Part shown: in pieces, positions 34,443 to 44,711 of the stretch | Position numbering within the stretch: the stretch's first letter is position 1 | Layout: each line of letters opens with the position of its first letter | Assembly: GCA_018907035.1 (NCBI GenBank) | Contig: JACCIC010000286.1 | Location: 62,001 to 126,000 of the forward strand | Reading direction: 5' to 3' | Origin: Sycobia sp. Sy_11 | Lineage: Eukaryota > Arthropoda > Insecta > Hymenoptera > Epichrysomallidae | DNA: 64,000 nucleotides | Translations under genes and position numbers: made by a program | The notes under the pieces: generated by a model | Told to the model about the DNA's origin: nothing | The model's database searches: none | Seen by the model: the letters and a program-made list of their open reading frames with translations, nothing else

Positions 34443-35127
34443 ATGTTATATTTCCAAAAATTTCTTTTAATTCTTTCAGACAATCCTCTAACTTTTATTA
34501 ATAATGGTTATCCAATTCAATTTATTAATAGATTAATTGCTGAGATATTGTTTGACATTTATAATACCAAAAATAGACATAGTGCAGGAGTTGATGTTAA
34601 CGGCGAAAAAATTAATATCTTGCCATATGTTAGAGGATTATCTGAAAGAATTAAAAGAAATTTTTAAAAGAGCATTGTTTAAAGTTTTTACATTCTTTTG
34701 ATTTTGTGAATGTGGATATTTTGGAACATGGTATTAATAATAAGTATAAACGGGAGAGTCTTGAAAGTATTCACATTTCCAGGAATCGAAATAATGTGAA
34801 TTTAATGTTTGAATCTGGTAGATTGGACAGTCTTTATCATTCCTTATTAAATTTATTGGTTTTGGATAATTTGTGTAGAGGGGGAATTTATATTTAATTT
34901 ACTAAATTTGGTGGTAGGGATGGGTATATATAGATTAGAATATAAGGTTTAGTTTAGTCCCTGATGAGGAGCCGTAGCGAGCTCGAAACGTTGGACAAGT
35001 CTTCGATTAGGTAAGGGTGTTGGGGACAGTCAGACTGCACTTTACTAACAAAGAATTTTTTCAGCTAATATTTTATTTTCAGATTAGTCTACGGGGGTGA
35101 ATGTAAACAAGGACAGTCTGACTGTCA
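34443..35127 (+). mobile_element. Penelope-like element, 3' part, plus copy with internal deletion
   Basis: Frame 34,443-34,667 covers the region just before the endonuclease (NGYPIQFINRLIAEILFD, VRGLSERIKRNF). The sequence then jumps to KEHCLKF..., so the GIY-YIG domain is deleted. From there the frame continues through 34,706-34,897 to the stop, closely matching the minus copy. A hammerhead-like motif follows at 34,957-34,996. The element resumes at 37,139 after a LINE insertion. Confidence 0.7.
34957..34996 (+). ncRNA. hammerhead-like ribozyme motif, plus copy
   Basis: GTCC, CTGATGAG, a stem with GAGC...GCTC (4 bp, one pair longer than in the minus copy), GAAAC, GTT, GGAC. The core matches the hammerhead consensus with a minimal stem III. 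It lies about 60 bp past the ORF stop, as in the minus copy. Confidence 0.5.
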
Positions 35128-37138
35128 TTTTTTTTTTTTTTTTTTTTTTTTATTAAGCATTCAAACTTACAAAGTTTATTTTGCTTACATGGAATATTGA
35201 CAAATAATTAATAGTTACATTAATATAAGATGTAATTTTTAACGCTAAATAAAATTAACAATGCCGAAAATATTGTACATTAATTCTTAAAGACTAAATC
35301 TTTAGATTGCATTCTTTCAAAAACGATAAGATACAAAAGCAAGCTCGTATATGCGGTTCGGTGATTATTGGCTCTATAGCAAAAGGGCGGAGTATATTTA
35401 ATCTAGTTAGATTTTGCAGAAGTTTGATTCTCGGAGTATTGTAAAGAGGACACTGCCAAAGAATATGATTCAAATTTTCATCGGATACATTATCGCATTT
35501 ACAAGAAGGATTAGAGATGATGCCAATTCGGGCGAGGGATTCGGCTAAGTTGTAATGGTTCACTCTGCTTCTGTTAATAGTGACAATAAGTTCGCGTGGA
35601 AGTTTTTTTTTTGCATACCATGGTTTTCTATTTTCAGTGTTATAAAACAGAAAATATTTTTTCCCTTTAAACTTTGCTTCTTCTAAAATTTTACGTCTAG
35701 TTTCAATGAGGGCTGACTGCTTAAAAGTATAGAAAGTGTCGGAAAATGGGATATTTGTTATGTTAGGGATATCTGATGTGGTAGCCCTTTTTGCTAAAAG
35801 GTCTGCATTTTCATTACCTATAATACCGATATGAGAAGGGATCCAGTAAAAATCTATTTTGTTATTAGGATTTAAGACCTTAAACTTGTTAACTTTATCT
35901 TTGATATCGAATACGTATGGATTGGTTTTATTTTTTAAGCTTATAGATTTCAATGCCAACAAAGCACTTAAAGAATCTGTAAATATGGAAAAATCAGAAT
36001 TAAAATAATTTAAAGCGTAATTTAAAGCCTCGTTAATGGCTATGCACTCAGCAGTAAAAATTGAAGCATTTTTATTGATGGCTTTACTTATGGAAATATT
36101 TAACTCGGGACAAAAGCAGGATGCGCCTAAGTAGGAGGAATCTGAGGTTTTGCTTCCGTCGGTGTATATGTCGTAGAAATTTTTATTAATAAAATGGTCT
36201 TGGAACAGTTGATAAGGATTGGGAGAGACAATGAGTTTGTTGCCGAGTTCGACATTTATAGATATTGAGTTTGTAAGGGTTTCGTACTCGTATTCATATA
36301 AGTTGTTATTTCTAAAGGAGCTAGTAATGTCGGAGTTAACGATTGAAGAGATACATTGAGTTAGAATTCTTTCTTTTTTTAAAGGCTTTTTTCTTGTGAT
36401 ATGGTAATATTTAAAAACTGATTTATACAACTGAGAATTATTGTTAGCAAGCGTTTTTGCTAAATAACAGTTGCATAAATACTTAGTACGTTCATCTAAA
36501 GTTGGAAGTTTCGATTCTCCTAATAATATGTTAGTTGGAGTACTTTTACGGTATCCTAATGCAGTTCTTAGAGCCATAAATTGAATGCTTTCAAGTTTTT
36601 TCATCTTTAAAACAACTTTTGGAAAGTAAATGAAGCTACAGTAATCAATCAGAGAACGGACAAAACTTTTATATAAAATGATTAAGGTTTCAGGGCTCGA
36701 GCCCCACCAAGTACCACATAGAAACTTTATAATGTTCATGTGTCGCATACATTTTTTAATTACATGATTAATTTGATGTGTAAATGACAGAGAGTAATCG
36801 AAAATGATCCCCAGTAATCGAGCGGATTCACACGATTGGATAGAAACATTTTTAACTTTTAATAGCACGGTTCCGGGGATTATCTTTTTTTTATTAAAAT
36901 GAATGAACTTTGTTTTACTAGGTGATAACGTTAAACCAAGCGACCAAAGGTTGAAATCGACAGATTTTATGGCTTTTTCTATAATGTGTACACTTCTTGC
37001 GGTCGACGCTGATTTAATAAAAATGCTTATGTCGTCTGCAAATTGCGCAATGGTAACATTCGGATTTACATTTTTAGTAATAGAAGCACTATATATTATG
37101 TACAGTAATGGGCTCAAAACGCCTCCCTGATGTACACC
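35128..37138 (-). mobile_element. 5'-truncated LINE inserted in the Penelope-like element
   Basis: The poly-A tail (as T on the plus strand, about 35,128-35,151) marks the 3' end. The 5' end stops abruptly at 37,138. Flanking direct repeats GTCTGACTGTCAT at 35,116-35,128 and 37,139-37,151 are a target-site duplication of about 13 bp. Removing the LINE restores the continuity of the Penelope-like element with its minus copy. Truncation falls just before the reverse transcriptase GVHQGGVLSP motif. Confidence 0.85.
35294..37137 (-). CDS. LINE ORF2 C-terminal part: reverse transcriptase, RNase H, zinc knuckle
   Basis: Open for about 614 codons up to the truncation point, with no native start. 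The N-terminus enters in the reverse transcriptase palm (QGGVLSPLLY, then FADD, then LGLTLSPSKTKFIHF). A thumb-like region follows (LESIQFMALRTALGY). RNase H spans roughly residues 310-450 (IYTDGSKT, AECIAI, FTDSLSAL, WIPSHIGIIGNENADLLAK). The C-terminus has a Cys/His cluster (CKCDNVSDENLNHILWQCPL). RNase H places it among I-superfamily-type LINEs; the clade is not resolved. With no stops over 1.8 kb it is the best-preserved coding sequence in the window and probably a recent insertion, but it cannot move on its own because its 5' end is missing. Confidence 0.8.
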
Positions 37139-37330
37139 GTCTGACTGTCATTATAATTTTAATTTAATTTTTAATTTAATTTTTATTCTTAATTTTCATT
37201 TTAATTTTATTTATTTATTTTTACTTTTCTTTATTATTTTTATTTTTAGATTGAATTGATTGGACTGTACGACCGATTAAAAAAAAATTTATTAATTTGT
37301 ATATGGGCAGTCGACATAAGTACAATTAAA
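37139..37330 (+). mobile_element. Penelope-like element tail, right of the LINE
   Basis: Continues the plus copy after the LINE. It is the reverse complement of about 33,600-33,780: the A/T-rich tail, then GATTGAATTGATTGGACT and flanking sequence. This shows that the palindrome extends past the element's tail. Confidence 0.6.
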
Positions 37331-37589
37331 TTACCATGGAGTATTGTTTTTATTGTAAAAATATTGAAAATATTCTTTGCGCTTTTCTTGGTCCTGTTTT
37401 ACTACGATACGATCTGTTTTTTCTTTTGCTTGCTGTTCGAATTTATATCGAAAATCTATAAATAGAATCTTATATATATTTTCAGGAATATCTCTTGATA
37501 TCTCTTGAATCCCTTTATGCGCTGAAATCCATATTAGTTTTCATTTTTTATTATTTTTACACTTTTATCGAAAATAAAGTAATTTTTGC

Positions 37590-37870
37590 TTTATCTTATA
37601 TCTCCTGTTTTAATATCAATTTTATTTGAATTCAATTTCATTAGCACGCTAAGGGAGTCAGTAAAATGAGAATGTTGCGATCTATATTTTTTAATGCTAT
37701 TTCTTGCGCATCGTTCAGAGCGATGCTCTCCGCTGTAATAAATAGATATTTCTTTACATAAGCTTCGTTTGATGTATTTGTTTATATTTTCACTCAGACA
37801 TGCTGTGCCAACTGATGATGCCCGTTTCATTTTACTTCTATCAGTAAAAATGGATATGTCATTTTTTCCT
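37590..37870 (-). pseudogene. second LINE fragment, RNase H region
   Basis: Minus-strand frame with SVGTACLSENINKYIKRSL and HFTDSLSVLMKLNSNKIDI resembles the RNase H segment of the nearby LINE (FTDSLSALLALKS) but is clearly diverged. The usual AEC block is replaced by frameshifted sequence (YYSGEH). It is an old fragment of a related LINE family. Confidence 0.5.
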
Positions 37871-38210
37871 TAGATATGACTTCTGCAGTTTTGAGATTGG
37901 ATTTTTATGGTTTTGAAGTCGAACTTCGAGTCCTGTTTCATATTGAATTGTTGTTGTTAATGTTTCGTAATCTGTTTGGTATATACAGTATTTCTCGTAA
38001 GAGTCCAAGAACTGGGCATGCGGGACAATTTCGATGAAAACTAAATGATGCTAGTAAAAAATCAGAGGTATTAAAAGGTTATCCTGTTTCCAGATGTCAA
38101 CATATACTATACGACTTTTGTCAGCTGACAATTTCGATGTTATCTTATCAATGGCGCCATCTTTTTAAAACGGCGCAAACTCATTTGTACACCTATGTGT
38201 TCAAAAAGTA

Positions 38211-39139
38211 ATGAGAATTTTTAAATTTCGCGGGTTTGGAGAGTCCGTCTGTATAAAATTTCTTTTTATTATGTTGGTACGCATGACCCTGAAGTGCGAT
38301 AACATTTTCAGCAATATTCATTGCTTACTTTTTATGTGGCATTCGCTAACGTTAGAAATGATTTTTGAGCTCGGCGATGATTGTTTGTCGAGCCTTTTTC
38401 GGTCTGGGCGATCCAGAATGCCTCCACTAGGACGATTGAGACTTAGTGTCGACATCATATCCATAAACCCATGTTTTGTCACTTGTTATAATACGTTTTA
38501 GTAGTTCTGCATCGTTATTAACTTCATTTAGCGACTCCTGAACAACTTCCATTCGCCGCTGTTTTTGTTCGAAATTGAATAATTTGGGAACAAATTTAGC
38601 TGCCACACGCTTCATATCTAAAACATTCAAGAAAATTCCATGGCAAGAGCCAACTGATATGCTAACATCATTAGCGACTTCTCTGATTGTGTTTCGACGA
38701 TCGTTCATAACCATCTCTTTCACTTCTTTCAAGTTTTTACGTGGTTGTTGATGTGCTTGGGCGTTCTGGTAGATGTCCGGGACGTTCATCATCTTGAACG
38801 TTTTCGCGGCCATCTTGGAAACACTATACCACTCGTATATCCTTACTTTACTCATACCAGGCTCATAATATACCTTTGTTAACATTTTACAAACTTCACT
38901 ACACTTTATTTCATTTTTTACGCATAATTGAATACAAATTCTTTGCTCCATATTTTTTCACAAACAAAAATCACCGAGCTGAAAAAATAGGTCTAACGTT
39001 AGCGGCTACCACTTAAAAAGTAAGCAATAAATATTGTAGAAATTTTATCGTAGTTAAGGGGCATGCGTACCAACATAATAAAAAAAAATTTTATACAGAC
39101 AGACTCTCCAAACCCGCAAAATTTAAAAAATCATTTGAT
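38211..39139 (-). mobile_element. mariner-type element with about 180-bp inverted repeats
   Basis: The left (about 38,211-38,390) and right (about 38,955-39,139) ends are reverse complements. They include GCGGGTTTGGAGAGTC, TTATGTTGGTACGCATG, TTGCTTACTTTTTA and CGCTAACGTTAGA, reaching almost to the ORF start. TA dinucleotides flank the element. The transposase frame on the minus strand covers only the N-terminal part, so a central or 3' deletion removed most of the catalytic domain. Confidence 0.75.
38427..38951 (-). CDS. mariner transposase, N-terminal part (truncated)
   Basis: A 174-residue open frame starting MEQRICIQLCVKNEIKC. The paired helix-turn-helix DNA-binding region (EVCKMLTKVYYE, VRIYEWY, then IREVANDVSISVGSCHGI) leads to VAAKFVPKLFNFEQKQRR. 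It ends shortly after the first catalytic Asp region (ITSDKTWVYGYDVDTKSQSS). The second and third catalytic Asp blocks of a mariner DD34D transposase are absent. The copy encodes at most a DNA-binding fragment. Confidence 0.75.
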   Translation of the reverse strand: MEQRICIQLCVKNEIKCSEVCKMLTKVYYEPGMSKVRIYEWYSVSKMAAKTFKMMNVPDIYQNAQAHQQPRKNLKEVKEMVMNDRRNTIREVANDVSISVGSCHGIFLNVLDMKRVAAKFVPKLFNFEQKQRRMEVVQESLNEVNNDAELLKRIITSDKTWVYGYDVDTKSQSS

Positions 39140-39140
39140 A

Positions 39141-39590
39141 CTTCTCTATAAAGTAATACATTTATCAATAAAACAAAATTATTGTATTTATTTATATAAA
39201 TGAAAGTTTTTCCTAATTAGACTTCTCAGTTAATTAGAAATAAATGTTCGATGCTTAAAAAACAATTTATAGCTTTCTTATTTATTTCTAATATTTATTC
39301 TAATATTTATTCAATTTATAGCTTTCTTAAATATTTCTAATTTAAACAAAAGAAAGTATTGAAATCAATTCTTACATAGTCAAGTATATGTAAACATGAA
39401 TCAGTACCAAATCGTGTAAAATTTGAAATTATTACTTATTATTATTCAATAAAAAAGTTGCTTATCATAAGTGTGCCCATTCACTCACTTATTTATAACG
39501 TGGGAATATAGTACTCTGAAAATATAATTTAAAAATTATTTTAAGATGTACCTGCGGGCCTGTCTTGAAAAGTTTTTTGGTAAACAAAGG
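39141..39590 (+). repeat. intact copy of the repeat occupied by the hAT element elsewhere
   Basis: Aligns with 23,271-23,533 joined to 27,151-27,300. At 39,433-39,448 the sequence ATTACTTATTATTATT is continuous exactly where the hAT insertion lies, with one copy of the 8-bp target CTTATTAT. It begins directly at the right end of the mariner at 38,211-39,139. Confidence 0.75.
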
Positions 39591-40079
39591 ACTTGTAGAT
39601 ACTAAATTATTTAATTTTTTTCACAAAATAGCTAATCATATAAAATTACATTAGGGGTCTGTTTGAAATCTGTTTACAATCAATTTAAATCGTTTGCAAT
39701 AACCGAAATCATTTATGAAGAAAATTATTTGAAATCATTTTGAAATTATTTGAAAACCAGTTTTCAGTTTCAGTAAATATTAGTACTTAAAGTTACTTTT
39801 CGTTTAGTTAGTTTTCAGTAATATTAGTACCTTCCATCATATGAGTAGTAGAATCTTGTGAAAATACTGAAAATTTATCTGACAAAACAATTTTAATATT
39901 CTGAAAATGCAATTGAGGATCTGAGTAATGATGATTTTTGAAATATTTATATTTTTGCAAAGATTTTTGCACTCAAGCAAAGAGCATAGTGATCTTAGTA
40001 GTGATAGATTAGATTATGTACAACATATTGAAATACAAAAATTTAAGAGATTTCATAAATTTTTGACAGTTACACCATG
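39591..40079. other. AT-rich spacer, no gene seen
   Basis: Short repeated TTTGAAATCATTT and TTTTCAGT phrases lie near 39,660-39,830. No element or gene is recognised. Confidence 0.4.
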
Positions 40080-40735
40080 TGAACAAATTTGACCCAGACT
40101 GGTGCATTTAAACTCCGCGCGTAAACTGAATCGTTAAATTTCTTTTTCTTTTATTGGTAAAACCTCTCTTGATGTCCGTATGAAATTTGAGCGCCATATC
40201 TCCATTAGTGTGTGTTTGTCAGCCTTTTGTTTACGACACAAAAAGTTTATGCGGCGATATTGACTATGGGAAAAAAAGTTCATCAACGAGTTTGCTTGAA
40301 ATTTTGTTTTCCCAATGGAATTACGGCTACAGAATCGTTGAAAATGTTACAGAAGTGTTTTGGGGAATTTATCGAGAACGCGAGTATTTGAGTGGCACAA
40401 ACATTCAGTGAAAGTCGTGAAGTCGTCGAAAACTTGCCTTATGCAAGTGGCCCATCCAGCGAAAATCAAGGTGATGCTCATTGTTTTTTTCAATTAGCAT
40501 GAGCTGGTTCACCATTATTTCGTTCCAGGAGGTCAAACGGTTTATAAGGAGTACTACTTGGCCGTTTTGAAGCGTCTACGTGAAGCAATTCTTCGTAAAC
40601 GACCGGAATTGTGTGCAGATAATTCATGGGTTTTTCACCACGATAATGTGCCGGCACATTCCAGTATGATTGTGTCTGATTTATTGGCCAAACACAAAAT
40701 ACAAGTCATCGCTCAGTCACCATATTATTTTATAC
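40080..40735 (+). mobile_element. mariner-type relic with internal deletion
   Basis: The N-terminal frame begins ATGGGAAAAAAAGTTC at 40,268 (MGKKVHQRVCLKFCFPNGIT, ATESLKMLQKCFGEF) and then frameshifts (EWHKHSVKVVKSSKTC). After a deletion, 40,558-40,735 gives LKRLREAILRKRPELCADNS followed by VFHHDNVPAHSS, the second catalytic Asp block of mariner transposases. The third block and the 3' terminus are missing. The 5' flank (GAACAAATTTGACCCAGACT) resembles a mariner 5' UTR. Confidence 0.65.
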
Positions 40736-41059
40736 TATCGTACAATATAATTTTAATATAATATACATATCTAGTATCGTAAAAAGTAATTTTGAAGAGA
40801 TTACATAAACTTTTAAAAGTTATATCTAGTATATTTATATTCTGAAATGTCATTTGTTTTCTGACGTAAATAATATATTTTTTCTTATTTGACAAAGGAA
40901 TGAATCCTAGATGTACTATTTCTAGTGGCATATATGTTATTTTTGTAAAAGAGCGCATGATCTTAATGAGATGAACATAATTTTTATATATTATTGAAAA
41001 ATATTTTATTATACTATAAATTTTTTTAAATATTTTTAGATATATAAGATCTGAGATTC

Positions 41060-41345
41060 AATGAATACACGAAAATCCCCGTCAAAGTCGTCGATAGACA
41101 TCTGCACATAGCATTTTAGAAGACGTCCTGATACTCCTGCACATCGTGTTCGACTGTCCGAACATGAAACTCCCTGTAGAAGTCGCCCCGACAGACCTGG
41201 ACATTATGTTCTACCGTCCGAAGATCAAACTTCTCGTAGAAGTCATGCCGACATACCTGCACACCGTATTCTACCGTGCAAATACGAAACTACCCGTGGA
41301 AACAATCTTCACACACTTGCAATTCTGTTACTACCACCCGAACAT
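41060..41345 (+). repeat. solo fragment of the 60-bp Helitron minisatellite, about 4-5 units
   Basis: Units at about 41,117, 41,177, 41,237 and 41,297 share GTAGAAGTCG..CCGACATACCTG and GTTCTACCGTCCGAACATGA with the Helitron arrays, in forward orientation. A 20-residue periodic frame is open over 41,146-41,355. No Helitron terminus is found beside it. Confidence 0.65.
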
Positions 41346-41349
41346 GACA

Positions 41350-41470
41350 TTATGATCAATATTGATCAGTAGTAGCCGAGTATAATACATGCATATATAC
41401 ATAAGTATATTACATACATACATATTACCGTGTATAGAGTATAAAGATATAACATACAGTGTATAGAGTG

Positions 41471-41534
<64 letters not shown>

Positions 41535-41911
41535 CAAAACCAACTCACCTTCGAGGCGCTATCGGTCCACTTAAATTAGTTATTTACTGCCGGAAATTAC
41601 GCAAACCTACTTAGTATTTCCAGGACGGAGGAGATTAACATTATGAAAAAGTAAATCAAGCTAAGGAAAATGGAGTAAAACAATTTACTGCTTAATAATT
41701 TTAGTATAATAAAAGTTTTTTAGATAGAACTTTTTTTGAATTGAAGTATAATGGAATAGCTTTCTTTTAAACATCATTAGAAGTCATATAATGGATTAAT
41801 AATTATTTCTAAAATCTCGAAACCCAATATCAATGTAGATATAGCATGGTCATTAGAAGGCTGTTGTATCCATACTTTCCATCGGAGTGCGACCGCGCTC
41901 CTTGATATATA
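41350..41911. other. spacer with (TA)n
   Basis: Contains (TA)n at 41,473-41,533 and AT-rich DNA up to the next mariner. No gene is seen. Confidence 0.45.
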
Positions 41912-42763
41912 CGAGGGCGGTTCAATAAGTACCGGTGTAAGAATTGAAGACACGATTTTTTTAAAAATTTTTTTTTATTTTTTAACATAGTTCCCTTTTA
42001 GAAAAATATACTTCTCGGAACATTCTGTCCATTTTTTTAATTCGTCTAAAAAAGGATTTTTCGTACTCTCCAAGACAAGCCTCTGTCTCGGCGATAACTT
42101 CCACGTTTGAGCAAAATTCTTTCGTGTTAATTTCGGCACCAATGATAACGCAATTCATAGAGTTTCGTGGCGACAACTCGAGATGAATGTGCTGGTGCGT
42201 TATCGTAATGAAATAACACCTTTCTTTCACCATTTGTGGCCGTGTCTCCTTCAATTTTTTGTCGAAACTGTCCAATAACTCACTGTAGTATTGTCCAGTG
42301 TTCGTTCTTTCTTTTTCTAAATAGTCCATTAGGATGATGCATCACAAAAACTCGTGGCCATAATTTTCCGGTCGATGGAACGGTCATTGCCTTCCTTGAA
42401 GTACATTCACCGCGAGAAATTTATTGTTTTGATTCTGACGTATTTTCTGCTGTATAATGATGAATCCAGGTTTCATCAATGGTGACAACTCGATACAAAC
42501 AGTCCTTCGGATCTCGTTTATATTGGTACAAACACTGCTTCAAAGTGAATAGCCGCTTCCGCTTGTTGTCTACCGCGAGGAATCGCGGCACCCATCGGGA
42601 CGATAATTTTTTCATAGCCAACTTATCATGTAAAATATTACTAAAAGACAGTTTGAAAATTCTTTTGGCGTTATTTGATAGATGGCAGCACATGATAATA
42701 ATACTAACTTCCCTACAGCACGTCCTCTGTCTTCAAACACAGATACTTATTGAACCGCCCTCG
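41912..42763 (-). mobile_element. mariner-type element with intact terminal repeats
   Basis: Terminal inverted repeats begin CGAGGGCGGTTCAATAAGTA on both sides and are flanked by TA. Minus-strand transposase pieces are 42,693-42,421 (KKLSSRWVPRFL, then VVTIDETWIHHY with the first catalytic Asp) and 42,329-41,982 (NTGQYYSELLDSFDKKLKE; C-terminal MFREVYF). The HDN block with the second Asp is frameshifted near 42,200, and the N-terminal DNA-binding region is mostly deleted. The copy is dead but its ends could still be recognised. Confidence 0.75.
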
Positions 42764-42764
42764 T

Positions 42765-42769
42765 ATATA

Positions 42770-42843
<74 letters not shown>
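42765..42843. repeat. (TA)n between two mariners
   Basis: An almost pure (TA)n tract lies exactly between the ends of two mariner elements. Mariners target TA, so it is probably a TA-rich landing site. Confidence 0.9.
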
Positions 42844-42847
<4 letters not shown>

Positions 42848-43690
42848 GTTGTCAAATATCTCCCTTCCGCTTTTTTGCTCTTTATTCAATGCTTTATAAA
42901 AAGTGTTACAGTGGTCGCATTTACTTCAAATTTGCCCCGTTTTGTTCGATAATCTGTTTCCATCTAGACGGCAACTTCATAATACCCCTCTCGCAAAAAC
43001 TCCTCTCCTTATTAGTGAAGAGCTCGGACAGCCACTTTTCACAAGCCTCTTTTAAGTCCAACTTTACACCACCAAGGGTGTTCGACATGGACAGGAACAG
43101 ATGGTAATCACTTGGTGTTATGTCTGGATGGATGTGGTGGATGCGATAAATCCTCCCATCCGAACTCCCGTAGCTTCTGACGAGTCGTCAACGAAGTGTG
43201 TGGTCTGGCGTTATCCTGTGGAACACTACACTCTTCCTGTTGGCCAATTGTAGACGCTTATGATCGACAGTCTGTTTCAAGCGGTCCAGTTGTTCACAGT
43301 GGATGGCACTAATAAGCATCTGGCCATATGGGATCAGCACATAGTGGATGATTCCCTTCCAATCCCACCAAACACACAGCTAAACCTTCCTGGCCGTCAA
43401 TCCGCAGGCCTTGGACTACGGCCGTTTACGCTTGATATTGTCGTATGTGATCCATTTTTCGTCGCCAGTCATCATTCAGCTTCAAAAATGGGTCGAGTTT
43501 GTTCCGTTTCAGCAGTACATCGCAGGCGTTGATTCGGTCCAGAAGGTTTTTTTGCGTCAAATCATGCGGCACCCAAACATCAAGATTTTTTTGTATCCAA
43601 CCGTCCACTTCGACACCATAACAAAACTTCCAAAGTCAAAAGGTATTGTTGTGCATTTGTTAAGAGCTACAGGGTGTGCTATGTACTAGG
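42844..43690 (-). mobile_element. mariner-type relic, different lineage
   Basis: The left end TTAGGTTGTCAAATATC resembles mauritiana-type mariner termini, next to TA and a (TA)n tract (42,765-42,843). The minus strand encodes LDVWVPHDLTQKNLLDRINA (43,580 region), a frameshifted first Asp block near 43,460, and a C-terminal part at 43,110-42,890 (GGVKLDLKEACEKWLSEL, IIEQNG). Several frame breaks are present and the other terminus is unclear, so the right boundary is approximate. Confidence 0.65.
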
Positions 43691-44389
43691 TGCCGCTAAA
43701 ATCGAATGAAACCGCCACTGCCATGGTATAAAAACGCCAACTGATTTTCAACAGAGATCAGCAATCGCAAGCATTAGGCACAAAGTCCTTCTCTTAAATG
43801 ACAAGGCTTCCGCACATGTTGCGAAAGCCGTCTGTCGTATTTTTATAATATTTTAAGAAAAGTTCGAGAAAAATGTAAAGGAGCGATTAGCTAATATATT
43901 GAATTATATTGAAGTATAGAAATAAAGTAAAATTCTCTGTTAATCTCTTTTATTACAGTATAATTGGCTAAATGTCTCTTTATTCATTATATTTTATTGT
44001 ATGTTTATTGTATGAGGTATTTCGATTTAAGAAAGTTTTGGCCTAGCTATCCCGTCGATGATCACTTTACGGCCATGTAATAAAATTTAGGAAAACTGAA
44101 AATTGTAGACATCTGCATATCCGGTATACAGGTTTGTAAAAGAGTGGGAGCAATCGATGCTTGTTGTTCATACGAGAATAAGAAACGCTAGAGTTTTACC
44201 TCAACCACGAGATGCGCAGAATCGAGTCCGTTTTACGATTAACCGTTGGTTGAAAATATATATTTTTATGTTTTTTATATTTAAAGTAGACTTATCTATT
44301 TAATAGATTTCATTTTATCTAAAATTATATTTTGGTTTGTTTCAATATTTTAATCTTCCTTCCCCAAATAGTATTTAACTTAACACCAT
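43691..44389. other. spacer, no gene seen
   Basis: Non-coding sequence between two mariner relics. A short stretch at 44,140-44,260 may belong to the next relic, but it was not recognised. Confidence 0.4.
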
Positions 44390-44690
44390 CAAAAGCACCC
44401 TGTTAGAGATCGAATGGAAAGTATTACCGCACCCAGCGTACTCGCCAGACATAGCCCGTTCTTATTACCACTTCCGACATGTTTAAGAAGTGTGGATGAT
44501 TGGATCGTCTTGAAACCACCATCATTTTTTCGCTACGATATCGCCATATTCCAAAAAGATGGGAAAAAGTAGTAGAAAATAACGGGAAATATGTGGAGTA
44601 AGCTAACGTGTATCCGTTTTCCATTATAAAAGTCCTTTTGCCGTCCAAAAAGTCAGAAACGAAATTCGCCTCCTAATATATTCATTTTAT
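44390..44690 (+). pseudogene. mariner transposase C-terminal fragment
   Basis: Plus-strand pieces read LPHPAYSPDIARSYYHF (third catalytic Asp block) and then FFRYDIAIFPKRWEKVVENN, the end of a mariner transposase, with a deletion between. It lies directly beside the viral integrase relic and may mark where copy B was truncated. Confidence 0.6.
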
Positions 44691-44711
44691 AATTTTTTAT
44701 TGTTTAAGTTA

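Larger units (their letters stand above)
33600..34443 (-). mobile_element. Penelope-like element, 3' part, minus copy
   Basis: Minus-strand 3' fragment of a Penelope-like retroelement containing the GIY-YIG endonuclease frame (34,413-34,000), a hammerhead-like motif (33,901-33,940) and an A/T-rich tail (33,672-33,772). Its downstream part is the reverse complement of the plus copy at 34,672-35,127 and 37,139-37,330, so the two copies lie head to head. The reverse transcriptase domain is missing. Confidence 0.7.
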
